Source of the DNA: Chromatocurvus sp046260765
GTDB taxonomy: Bacteria; Pseudomonadota; Gammaproteobacteria; Pseudomonadales; Halieaceae
NCBI GenBank assembly: GCA_046260765.1
Contig: JBHEOO010000005.1
Span: forward strand, 1-64,000
Length of the DNA: 64,000 nucleotides
Direction: 5' to 3'
A program made the position numbers and the translations under genes. The notes below the pieces were generated by a model. That model ran no database searches. It saw only the letters and a program-made list of their open reading frames with translations, and was not told where the DNA came from. Positions 16,152 to 24,499 of the stretch are shown one piece after another; the first letter of the stretch is position 1; each line of letters begins with the position of its first letter.

Positions 16152-18446
16152 ATGAGCAACAAGCCCTGGCAGACACTCGGCAACGGGCCTGTCATTGTCA
16201 TTATTGATGCTGCACACGCAGTAGAGCAGCGTTTGCTGGAAAACTGGCTGCAGGAGTGTCTGTCCTGTGAGGGGGTCGATTGCGACACGGTTCGGGTCGT
16301 GATTCCGATTGCGCGTACGCCGGAAACGCTGGATGCCGCGCCGCTGCTGGCGGCTCTGGACTGTGGCGATGACACCTGCGTTCTTCCCATACGGGTAGTG
16401 TGGCATCGTTCGCTGGACGCCAAGAGCATCCGCCCACGCGCCCGCGATCTTCTGTTCGGCAATCCTCGTCGACCGGGGGCCCGGCGCGCCCGGCGCATGC
16501 TGGCACAGAGTCCTGAAAGCGCTGAATGCATCGCGGGGCAGCCCGCAACGCTCGGTGCGCTGAGAGAGCGTCTTCGACAGCGCTCCGGGGGCGAAACCGA
16601 CAAGGAACGGCTGGCGGACTTCATCGCCGCGCAGGCCGGACTCGCGCTGGATATCGCCGAGCGCAGATTGCAGGGCAGTCGCTACAAGGTGCCGCGGCGC
16701 GTTGCCGTGAACATCCTCAACAGCGCGCGTTTCAAGGAGGCGCTGGATGCGCTGAATGTCGAAACCGGTAAAAGCGTGCCGCAGCTGCGCCACGAGGCGG
16801 AGGACATCATGCGCGAATTGATCGCCCGGCCGGCGCCGTTCTGGCTTGACGTCATGGCACAGCTCAACCATCTTATTATGTCACTGGGGTACGACTCCAA
16901 CGTCGTCATTGATCGCGAGGGGCTGGAGCGTATCCGCCAGCTGACGCGGGAATACCCGGCGGCTCTGCTGTGGACCCACAAGACCCATGTCGATGCCTTT
17001 GCCGTCAACTCGATGCTGTTCGACAACGATTTCCCCAACCCGCATATCCTCGGTGGTGTAAATATGGCCTTCGCCGGGCTTGGCTTTCTCGCGCGACGGG
17101 CGGGTGCCATTTTCATCCGCCGCAGCTTCCGTGACGATCCGCTGTACAAGCTTGTCCTGCGACACTACATCGGCTACCTCATGGAGAAGCGCTTTCCGCT
17201 GAGCTGGGCATTCGAGGGAACGCGTTCGCGTGTCGGCAAGCTCATGCCACCTCGCTACGGCCTGCTCAAGTATGTGATGGAGTCGGCTCACGCCACGGAC
17301 GCGCGCAACCTGCACATCATCCCCATTGCCATCAATTACGACCTCATCGGCGATGTGCGCGATTACGCGGTGGAGCAGGCCGGCGCGACCAAGCAGCCCG
17401 AGAGCCTGCGCTGGTTTGTTGGCTATTTGCGCGGCCTGCGACAGCCCATGGGCCAGATCTACTTCGATTTCGGTGAGCCGGTCATTCTGCCGGAGGTCCC
17501 GGATGTTGCGGACGAGCGCGAGCTGCAGAAAGTGGCGTTCCGGGTGGGGCTCGAGGTCAATCGCGTTACCCCGATTACCCTGCCGTCCCTGCTCAGCATG
17601 GTGTTGCTGGGCTCGGCGCCCCGGGCGCTGACCGCCGACGAACTGCGCGCGGAACTGCAGGCGCTCACGCAGTGGGCAAAGGCGCGGGGAATTCGAATCA
17701 CCCGGCATGCGCTGACCGAAGACGATGCGCAGATGGATGTGCTGACGGACAAGATGGTCCTCAATGGCCTGCTGACCCGCTATGACGATGGACCGGAGCG
17801 GGTTTACGCGATTGCCGCCGATAACCACGGTGTCGCCGGCTACTATCGCAACACAATCGCGCATTTCTTCGTTATCAAGTCGATCGCCGAGCTCGCGCTG
17901 ATGCGCATGGCGTTTCGCAAGCTGCAGGGCAGCGAGGCTTTCTGGCTGGAGGCCGAGCGCCTCCGGGACCTGTTCAAATTCGAGTTTTTTTACGCGCCGC
18001 GGGATGAGTTCCGGCAACAGATTCGGGAGGAGCTGAATCGCTACCGCGATGACTGGGAGGCATCACTGGATGAGAATGGGGGCGCCGCCGTGGTGCTGGG
18101 TCAGTTCGTACCATTGGTGGCGCACAGCGTCATGCTGCCGTATATAGAGGCCTACCGGATTGTGGCGGACGTGCTGGCGCGTCAGGAAGAGGGCGCGGCG
18201 CTGGACGAGAAGGACTGCATCGCCCAGTCTCTTGCCTACGGCAAGCAGGCTTATCTGCAGCGACGCATCAGTTCCGAGGCGTCCATCGGCAAGCTGCTGT
18301 TCCAGAACGGCTATAAACTGATGGCTAATTTCAATCTTACCGGCGGCGGAGATGGCGATCTTGCGGCGCGACGGCGGGAGCTGGCACAGGAGTTCCGTAC
18401 CCTGCAGCGCCGCGTCGAACGCATTCGCGCCCAGGCGCTGCCCTGA
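16152..18446 (+). CDS. plsB: Glycerol-3-phosphate 1-O-acyltransferase
   Basis: PlsB adds the first acyl chain to glycerol-3-phosphate at the inner membrane. The 764 residues compare with about 807 in E. coli. Acyltransferase block I is HKTHVD (His276, Asp281), block II is GAIFIRRSFRDDPLYK (318-333), and block III is FEGTRSRVGKLMPPRYG (354-370). All catalytic and substrate-binding positions I can check are present. The N-terminal 200 residues and C-terminal helical region also match PlsB rather than PlsC. The WS/DGAT gene starts 14 bases after the stop, so this operon may channel acyl chains to neutral lipid as well as to phospholipid. Confidence 0.92.
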   Translation: MSNKPWQTLGNGPVIVIIDAAHAVEQRLLENWLQECLSCEGVDCDTVRVVIPIARTPETLDAAPLLAALDCGDDTCVLPIRVVWHRSLDAKSIRPRARDLLFGNPRRPGARRARRMLAQSPESAECIAGQPATLGALRERLRQRSGGETDKERLADFIAAQAGLALDIAERRLQGSRYKVPRRVAVNILNSARFKEALDALNVETGKSVPQLRHEAEDIMRELIARPAPFWLDVMAQLNHLIMSLGYDSNVVIDREGLERIRQLTREYPAALLWTHKTHVDAFAVNSMLFDNDFPNPHILGGVNMAFAGLGFLARRAGAIFIRRSFRDDPLYKLVLRHYIGYLMEKRFPLSWAFEGTRSRVGKLMPPRYGLLKYVMESAHATDARNLHIIPIAINYDLIGDVRDYAVEQAGATKQPESLRWFVGYLRGLRQPMGQIYFDFGEPVILPEVPDVADERELQKVAFRVGLEVNRVTPITLPSLLSMVLLGSAPRALTADELRAELQALTQWAKARGIRITRHALTEDDAQMDVLTDKMVLNGLLTRYDDGPERVYAIAADNHGVAGYYRNTIAHFFVIKSIAELALMRMAFRKLQGSEAFWLEAERLRDLFKFEFFYAPRDEFRQQIREELNRYRDDWEASLDENGGAAVVLGQFVPLVAHSVMLPYIEAYRIVADVLARQEEGAALDEKDCIAQSLAYGKQAYLQRRISSEASIGKLLFQNGYKLMANFNLTGGGDGDLAARRRELAQEFRTLQRRVERIRAQALP

Positions 18447-18460
18447 CCGGTGGAGGTTAC

Positions 18461-20044
18461 ATGCACCAGCTGAGTTCACAGGATGCGCAGTTTCTCTACA
18501 TGGAGACGGCACATAACCTCGCTCACGTCACCTCCATATCGGTGTACGATCCCGGTACGGTGCCCGGCGCAGGCGTCGTGCGCTTCAAGGATATCCTCGC
18601 CCACGTTGAGCGGCGTCTCGCCGCCAATCCGCTGCTGACCCGACGCCTGCTGCGCCTGCCGCTGGAGATTGATTACCCCTACTGGATCGAGGACGAGTTC
18701 TTTGATCTTGAGTACCACGTCACACACGGTCGGCTGCCCGAGCCCGGCGACTGGCGGCAGTTCTGCATACACATGGCACGCTACCACTCCCGCTCTCTGG
18801 ACATGCGTCGTCCTCCCTGGGAAATGTATGTTGTCGAAGGGCTGGAGCACGTCGACGGGCTGCCGGCTGGTTGCTACGCCATTGCCACCAAGATTCACCA
18901 TGCTGTGGGTGACGGCGCTTCACTGACGCGGTTTTTTGCCAGCCTCTCGGACATTGATCCGCAGGGGACACCGGTGATTCCCTTGCAAGCGGTGGAGCCC
19001 GACAGCGAACCGATGCCGGCGTTCGGGGCGCTGGCGCGGCGCGCGCTGGTGAACAATCTGCGTTCGCCGCTGCGATTGGGCAAGGCGCTGCTGCGAACGG
19101 TGCCCGGACTTCTGGATACGGCCCGGGAGGCGGCGAGGGGGAAGGAAAGCAATGCAGCGCGGCCGCGCTATCCGGTGCCGCATACGCGTTTCAACGTTGC
19201 AGTATCGCCGCACAAGGTATTCGATGCCCGAGTGGTGCCGTTGGCTGACCTCCAGGCCGCGCGCGTCCTCGTGCCGGGTGCCACCGTGAATGACGTCATC
19301 CTTGCCGTCTGCAGCGATGCACTGCGTCGCTATCTGCAGCTGCACGACGAGCTGCCGGATGACTCCCTGGTGGCCTGGGTGCCGGTCAATGCCCGGCCCC
19401 GCGCTGACGCCGACAGTGGCGCCGCCGGAAACCGGATATCGGCAATGACCACGCCGATCTTCACGGATGAAGCTGACGCTGTGGAGCGTCTGCGGCGAAT
19501 TTCCCAGTCCACCCGGCGCAGCAAGGAAGCCCGCGCGGGTGTGCCCGCACGGCTGATGACGGATCTGACCCAGCACGTGCCCGCCGCCACCCAGGTGCTG
19601 GCCAGTCGCCTGGTGCTGCAGACGGGGCTCGCGGCGCGTCTGTGTAACGTGTTTATTTCCAACGTGCCGGGACCCCAGGTGCCGCTGTATATGAACGGGG
19701 CATGCGTTGTGCGCAATTTCGGGCTCGCACCGCTGGCAGACGGCATGGGCCTTTTCATCGCCACCCCGAGCTACAACGGACGGGTGAGTTTTAACGTCAT
19801 TTCCACACGGGAAATCGTTCCGGACGTCGATGTGCTGATGGCCTGCTTTGACCAGGCACTCAATGCCCTGCGCACTGCGCTGTCCACCGCGTCGGAGGCA
19901 GGCAAGCGAGCGACCACCAGGGTGAAGCGGGGCGCGAAGCCGCCGGCAACGCGTAAAAAGTCGTCTACGCGTGCCCGTAAAAGTGCGCCGGTGCGCCCCC
20001 GAGCCGCCCGCAAGCGCGAGAGGCCTGGCGACAAGGCAGACTAA
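18461..20044 (+). CDS. Wax ester synthase/diacylglycerol acyltransferase
   Basis: A 527-residue WS/DGAT that would use acyl-CoA to make wax esters from fatty alcohols or triacylglycerol from diacylglycerol. The catalytic HHxxxDG motif is present as KIHHAVGDGAS with His146, His147 and Asp151. Further family features are NVFISNVPGP and the N-terminal SSQDAQFLYMET. The last 55 residues are an unusual Lys/Arg/Ala-rich tail (RKKSSTRARKSAPVRPRAA), absent from typical members; it could bind membrane, nucleic acid or the granule surface. GGTGGAGG precedes the ATG. It follows plsB directly and overlaps the 3' end of the convergent TetR gene by four bases. Confidence 0.92.
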   Translation: MHQLSSQDAQFLYMETAHNLAHVTSISVYDPGTVPGAGVVRFKDILAHVERRLAANPLLTRRLLRLPLEIDYPYWIEDEFFDLEYHVTHGRLPEPGDWRQFCIHMARYHSRSLDMRRPPWEMYVVEGLEHVDGLPAGCYAIATKIHHAVGDGASLTRFFASLSDIDPQGTPVIPLQAVEPDSEPMPAFGALARRALVNNLRSPLRLGKALLRTVPGLLDTAREAARGKESNAARPRYPVPHTRFNVAVSPHKVFDARVVPLADLQAARVLVPGATVNDVILAVCSDALRRYLQLHDELPDDSLVAWVPVNARPRADADSGAAGNRISAMTTPIFTDEADAVERLRRISQSTRRSKEARAGVPARLMTDLTQHVPAATQVLASRLVLQTGLAARLCNVFISNVPGPQVPLYMNGACVVRNFGLAPLADGMGLFIATPSYNGRVSFNVISTREIVPDVDVLMACFDQALNALRTALSTASEAGKRATTRVKRGAKPPATRKKSSTRARKSAPVRPRAARKRERPGDKAD

Positions 20045-20826
20045 TCGGCGTCTCCGCTGGCGGTTTGCGCCAGCTTCTCCAGTTGCTGCGCTGTGCACTC
20101 AAGGCGTGCCGCTACTGCATCGAGTCGTGCGGGGCCGTCATCTGCTGCCGTTGATGCGGCGTTGCCGCCTGCCGAAATGCTCACCCACAGGGGATCGACC
20201 AGCGCTTTCACGTGTATTCCGAGCCCGCTCCCTGCCGAGCCCTTGTGTCGATACAGGTAGGTGCGCATGCCATATTCCAGTCCCCCGAAAAAAAGATCAC
20301 GAAAGACGATCAGATCGGTGCCATCGCAGATTTCCCCGCGTTCAATGCCCTCGCGGAGGATGCGATCGAGGTAGGCGACATACTGGCGATTGAGGTCGCG
20401 TACCGGTGACTGTCCGGCGGGATCGAGCTGCTGTATGTCGATACCGATATAGACCTGGAGCAGTCGCATCATCAGCGCCTGATCCGCTGCCAGGGAGCGC
20501 ACATGGTGGATTGCCAGGTCCTGAAGTCGCTGCCGTGTGTCCATGACGGCATCGAGGATAGCCTCGGCCCCTTGGCACAGTGTCTGTGTGTAGAAGCGGT
20601 CGAGTATTGCCAGCATCAGCTCGTGCTTGCTGCCGAAATAGTGAAATACTGTGCCCTCGGAGACGCCGGCCTGTGCTGCGATACGTCGCGTGGAGGTGCT
20701 GTGAAATCCTGCGTTGGCGAACAGCTCGGTAGCGGCCCTCAATATGTCCTGCTCGCGCCGCTCCAGGCGCTCGCGGGTAGAGGGTTTTGCTGTGCCGGCC
20801 ATGGGCAGATTCCGATCGTTTGTCAT
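20041..20826 (-). CDS. TetR family transcriptional regulator
   Basis: A 261-residue one-domain repressor. The N-terminal DNA-binding part reads RILRAATELFANAGF-like (ILRAATELFANAGFHSTS) followed by the helix-turn-helix IAAQAGVSEGTVFHYFGSK near residues 49-67. The ligand domain is unassigned. It is transcribed away from the AtuA-carboxylase operon across 182 bases, the usual arrangement for a local repressor, and AtuR-like or PsrA/LiuR-like control of acyl-CoA carboxylase genes is a known theme. It could instead control the convergent lipid genes. The ATG at 20826 was used; an internal ATG eight codons on is also possible. Confidence 0.85.
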   Translation of the reverse strand: MTNDRNLPMAGTAKPSTRERLERREQDILRAATELFANAGFHSTSTRRIAAQAGVSEGTVFHYFGSKHELMLAILDRFYTQTLCQGAEAILDAVMDTRQRLQDLAIHHVRSLAADQALMMRLLQVYIGIDIQQLDPAGQSPVRDLNRQYVAYLDRILREGIERGEICDGTDLIVFRDLFFGGLEYGMRTYLYRHKGSAGSGLGIHVKALVDPLWVSISAGGNAASTAADDGPARLDAVAARLECTAQQLEKLAQTASGDAD

Positions 20827-20899
20827 TTAGAGGGCAACATAGCCTGCGCAGGGTCGCGGGTAAACTGCCGGCAGGTACGGGTTATTGATTGGTCATGAT

Positions 20900-20950
20900 C
20901 TGGTTAATCCAGGCCTGATTGCGCGTTTCCTGATTAAGTATCACTTGATA
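20900..20950. promoter_or_regulatory. Divergent control region of tetR and atuA
   Basis: Two inverted repeats lie in the 182-base gap between the TetR gene and the AtuA gene: CTGG-TTAAT-CCAG at 20900-20912 and TATCA-CT-TGATA at 20939-20950. Either could be the TetR operator. They are short, so this is a weak prediction. Confidence 0.3.
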
Positions 20951-21008
20951 AAAATCGAGCAACGCATAATCTGGAGTGACTCGGGCTGCAGTTGGAGAGG
21001 GTTGTCAG

Positions 21009-22862
21009 GTGACGGGATCGGTACTCACAGTCGGCGGCGCCTCCGGCTACTGGGGGGACGCACCGGGTGCCACGGCGCAGCTTCTGGCTCACGAGGGGCT
21101 GGATTTTCTGGTGTACGACTATCTGGCAGAGATCACACTGTCGATACTCGCCCGCGCCCGGGCCGCTGATCCTCACGCCGGTTACGCAACGGATTTCGTG
21201 ACCTCCGCCATGGCGCCGAATCTCGAGGACATTGCGCAAAAAGGCGTGCGCGTCATCAGTAACGCGGGCGGGGTCAACCCGGATGCCTGCGCGCACGCCC
21301 TGCGAGACCTGCTGCGGGAGAGGGGTCTCTCGCTCAGGGTGGCGGTGGTGAAGGGCGACGATCTGATGCCGCGGATGACGGAATTCGCCGGGAATGCGGA
21401 AATGTCGCCGGTGCGGGAAATGTTCACGGGCGAGGCATTTCCGGCGTCTGCGCGAGTGGCCAGCGTGAATGCCTACCTCGGTGCCTCGGGGATTGCCGGC
21501 GCGCTCGATCGGGGTGCCGACATTGTCATAACCGGGCGCTGTGTCGACAGCGCCGTGACCCTCGGCGCCTGTATCCATCATTTCCGCTGGTCTATGGATG
21601 ATCTGGACCGGCTCGCCCAGGGCAGTCTTGCCGGGCATCTGCTGGAATGCGGCACCCAGGCCACTGGCGGCAATTTTACCGATTGGGAGGCGGTGGCAGG
21701 CGGTCTCTGGAATGCGGGTTACCCCCTGGCCGAAATTGCGGCCGACGGCGATTTCGTGATGACCCGACCAGCGGGCACGGGTGGCCGGGTGACCGTGGCC
21801 ACGGTGGCGGAGCAGATGCTGTACGAGATCGGCGACCCGCGGCGTTACGTTCTCCCCGATGTGATCTGTGATTTCAGCCAGGTGCATCTGGTCGAGGACG
21901 GTGAGGATCGGGTGCGGGTGAGTGGTGCCCGCGGCGTCGGGCGGCCTGACAATCTTAAGGTCTGCGCCACCTGGGCGGACGGTTTCCGTGCAGGACATCT
22001 CTGGACCATGGTCGGGCGAGGTGCAGAGGAAAAGGCGATGGCCTTTGCCCGTGGCGTGCTTAAACGCACCGGGCTGGCTCTGTCGGCGGCGGGGCTGGCG
22101 CCGCTGAGCGAAACCAGTATTGAACTGCCCGGCGGAGACTCCCAGTTTCCGCCGCGGGTGCGACGGGCGTCGGGGCGCGAGGTCAACCTGAAAATTGCGG
22201 TAAAACATCCCACCGCCGCCGGCGTGGCGGTGTTTCTCAAGGAAATGACCGGTCATGCGCTGGCGGCGCCCCCGGGGCTCTGCAGTTTTGCAGGAGCGAG
22301 GGCAAAACCCTCTCCCGTCGTGCGTCTTTTTTCATTTACCTTGCCCGCTGCCGACGTTCCGATCGTGGTGTCGATCGATGGTGACGATGTTGTTCTGAGC
22401 CCGACGCCAACGTTACCGGTGGCCTCGTTGCCACCAGCTGCGCAAGTTCCGTTGCCTGCTGAGGCGGATGAGGTGATGGTCACCGTGCCACTGGAAGCGC
22501 TGGCCTTTGCGCGCAGCGGCGACAAAGGTGACAAGGCCAACATCGGCGTTATCGCGCGCAAGCCGCAATTCCTGCCCTATATCGCCGCGGCGCTGACCGA
22601 GGCGGCTGTGACGGAGTGGTTCGGGCACTTCCTCGCGCCGGGGCAGGCGCGCCCGGTCGAGCGTTTCTACCTGCCAGGCACGGCCTCGCTCAATTTTCTT
22701 CTCAACCGGGTGCTCGGGGGTGGTGGTGTGGCCAGCCTGCGACTTGACGCCCAGGGCAAGGCGTATGCCCAGGTGCTGCTGGCGGCCGTCATACCCCTGC
22801 CGGCGTCGATTGCCTCCGGGCACGGTCTGAGGGTCACCGAGAGTGAGGATCACCGCAAATGA
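21009..22862 (+). CDS. AtuA-like protein (DUF1446 plus C-terminal domain)
   Basis: A 617-residue protein of the acyclic terpene utilisation AtuA family. The N-terminal DUF1446 region begins VGGASGYWGDAPGATAQLL and contains VRVISNAGGVNPDACAHAL and DIVITGRCVDSAVTLGA. A second AtuA-like domain starts near residue 500 (ARSGDKGDKANIG). No enzymatic activity is firmly known for the family. It opens an operon with both subunits of an acyl-CoA carboxylase, overlapping the next gene by ATGA. The start is GTG at 21009, chosen because GGAGAGGG lies ten bases upstream; an earlier GTG at 20976 has no such site. Confidence 0.85.
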   Translation: MTGSVLTVGGASGYWGDAPGATAQLLAHEGLDFLVYDYLAEITLSILARARAADPHAGYATDFVTSAMAPNLEDIAQKGVRVISNAGGVNPDACAHALRDLLRERGLSLRVAVVKGDDLMPRMTEFAGNAEMSPVREMFTGEAFPASARVASVNAYLGASGIAGALDRGADIVITGRCVDSAVTLGACIHHFRWSMDDLDRLAQGSLAGHLLECGTQATGGNFTDWEAVAGGLWNAGYPLAEIAADGDFVMTRPAGTGGRVTVATVAEQMLYEIGDPRRYVLPDVICDFSQVHLVEDGEDRVRVSGARGVGRPDNLKVCATWADGFRAGHLWTMVGRGAEEKAMAFARGVLKRTGLALSAAGLAPLSETSIELPGGDSQFPPRVRRASGREVNLKIAVKHPTAAGVAVFLKEMTGHALAAPPGLCSFAGARAKPSPVVRLFSFTLPAADVPIVVSIDGDDVVLSPTPTLPVASLPPAAQVPLPAEADEVMVTVPLEALAFARSGDKGDKANIGVIARKPQFLPYIAAALTEAAVTEWFGHFLAPGQARPVERFYLPGTASLNFLLNRVLGGGGVASLRLDAQGKAYAQVLLAAVIPLPASIASGHGLRVTESEDHRK

Positions 22863-24490
22863 CGACCGGCAGCCGATTTGTCTCCAGCGTGCGCGCGCAG
22901 TCGGCCGAGTTTGCGGCCAATGCAGCCGACCAGCAGGCACTGATCAAGCAATTGCAGTCTGCCCTGTCGCGGGCCACTGAGCTGTCGAACGCGGCGCGCC
23001 CGCGCTTCGAGAAACGTGGGCAGCTGCTGCCCCGGGAACGCCTTGCCCGCTTGCTCGATCGCGGCAGTCCATTTCTGGAGATCGCCAACATGGCCGGTTA
23101 TCTGGTGGACTCGGACGATCCGCAGACGTCTGTCCCCGGCGCGTCTTACATCGCCGGTATCGGTTTCGTTGCCGGGGCGCGCTGTATGGTGGTGGTCGAT
23201 GACGCTGGTATCAACGCAGGAGCGATGACCACCACCTCCACGGACAAGCTGCTGCGTGTCATGGACATTGCGCTGGACCAGAAGCTGCCGTTCGTGCATC
23301 TGGTGGAGAGCGCCGGCGCCAATCTGCTGGAGTACCGGGTGGAAATGTGGGTGCGCGGCGGCGGCGTGTTTGCACGCCTTGCAAGGCTGTCGGCTGCCGG
23401 TATTCCTGTACTGACGGTGCTCCACGGCGCCTCTGCTGCGGGCGGCGCCTACATGCCCGGTCTGAGTGATTACGTGATCGGTGTGCGCGATAACGGCAAG
23501 GCCTACCTCGCGGGACCGGCGCTGCTCAAGGCTGCCACCGGCGAAATTGCTGACGACGAGACGCTCGGCGGGGCGGCGATGCACGCCGGCACCACGGGTC
23601 TGGTGGACTATCTGGCGGACAACGATGCGCATGCCCTGGCACTGTGCCGTGACGTGGTCGTCCGCCTCGACTGGAATAGGGCACTGTCGCTACCGGCGCC
23701 GACTGACTTTGCCGAGCCGCGCTACAGCCCGGATGAACTGCCGGGGGTGGTGTCGGTGGACTATCGTCAGCCTTGCGAGGCCAGGGAGGTGGTGGCGAGG
23801 CTGGTGGATGATTCTGATTTTCTGGAATTCAAACCGGCACACGGCGTTACCACGCTGTGCCTGCAGGCGGCGATTTACGGAATCGCCGTCGGCGTCATCG
23901 CCAATAACGGGCCGATAGGCCCGGCGGGAGCAACCAAGGCGGCACAGTTCATCCAGCTGTGCGACCAGTCCGGAATTCCTCTGGTGTTCCTGCAGAACAT
24001 CACGGGCTATATGGTGGGTACGACGTATGAGCAGGCCGGCATGATCAAGCACGGCAGCAAGATGATACAGGCGGTGACCAATGCCCGGGTGCCACGTATT
24101 ACGCTGATGATCGGTGCCAGCTTCGGCGCCGGCAACTACGGCATGTGCGGCCAGGGCTATGATCCCGATTTTCTGTTCAGCTGGCCGAGCACCCAGAGCG
24201 GCGTCATGGGCGGCGAGCAGGCGGCGCGCACTATGTCCGAGGTGTTGCGCGCCGGTGCCGCGCGCAAGGGGGTCGAGGTCGACGAGGAGCGCGTGGCGGC
24301 CCAGGAGGCCCGCATCATCGAGCTCTACGATCGACAGTCCAGCGCTTTCTACACTTCCGGTCGTCTGCTCGACGATGGACTCATCGACCCGCGGGATTCA
24401 CGCCGTGTACTCGGCATGGCGCTGCAAACCTGTCGCGAGGCGCGTGCGCGCACGCTGAACCCCAATACGTTTGGCGTCGCCCGCTTGTAG
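22859..24490 (+). CDS. Acyl-CoA carboxylase beta (carboxyltransferase) subunit
   Basis: A 543-residue biotin-dependent carboxyltransferase. The N-half oxyanion region is SAAGGAYMPGLSDYVIGVR (192-210), followed by GPALLKAATGEIADDE, and the C-half carries FLQNITGYMVGTTYEQAG and SFGAGNYGMCGQGYDP. These features belong to the methylcrotonyl-CoA/geranyl-CoA carboxylase branch rather than acetyl- or propionyl-CoA carboxylases. Geranyl-CoA (AtuC-like) is favoured by the AtuA neighbour, but 3-methylcrotonyl-CoA (LiuB-like) remains possible; the usual LiuA, LiuC and LiuE neighbours are absent. It overlaps AtuA by four bases and is nine bases from the alpha subunit. Confidence 0.85.
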   Translation: MTTGSRFVSSVRAQSAEFAANAADQQALIKQLQSALSRATELSNAARPRFEKRGQLLPRERLARLLDRGSPFLEIANMAGYLVDSDDPQTSVPGASYIAGIGFVAGARCMVVVDDAGINAGAMTTTSTDKLLRVMDIALDQKLPFVHLVESAGANLLEYRVEMWVRGGGVFARLARLSAAGIPVLTVLHGASAAGGAYMPGLSDYVIGVRDNGKAYLAGPALLKAATGEIADDETLGGAAMHAGTTGLVDYLADNDAHALALCRDVVVRLDWNRALSLPAPTDFAEPRYSPDELPGVVSVDYRQPCEAREVVARLVDDSDFLEFKPAHGVTTLCLQAAIYGIAVGVIANNGPIGPAGATKAAQFIQLCDQSGIPLVFLQNITGYMVGTTYEQAGMIKHGSKMIQAVTNARVPRITLMIGASFGAGNYGMCGQGYDPDFLFSWPSTQSGVMGGEQAARTMSEVLRAGAARKGVEVDEERVAAQEARIIELYDRQSSAFYTSGRLLDDGLIDPRDSRRVLGMALQTCREARARTLNPNTFGVARL

Positions 24491-24499
24491 GAGACCCCC

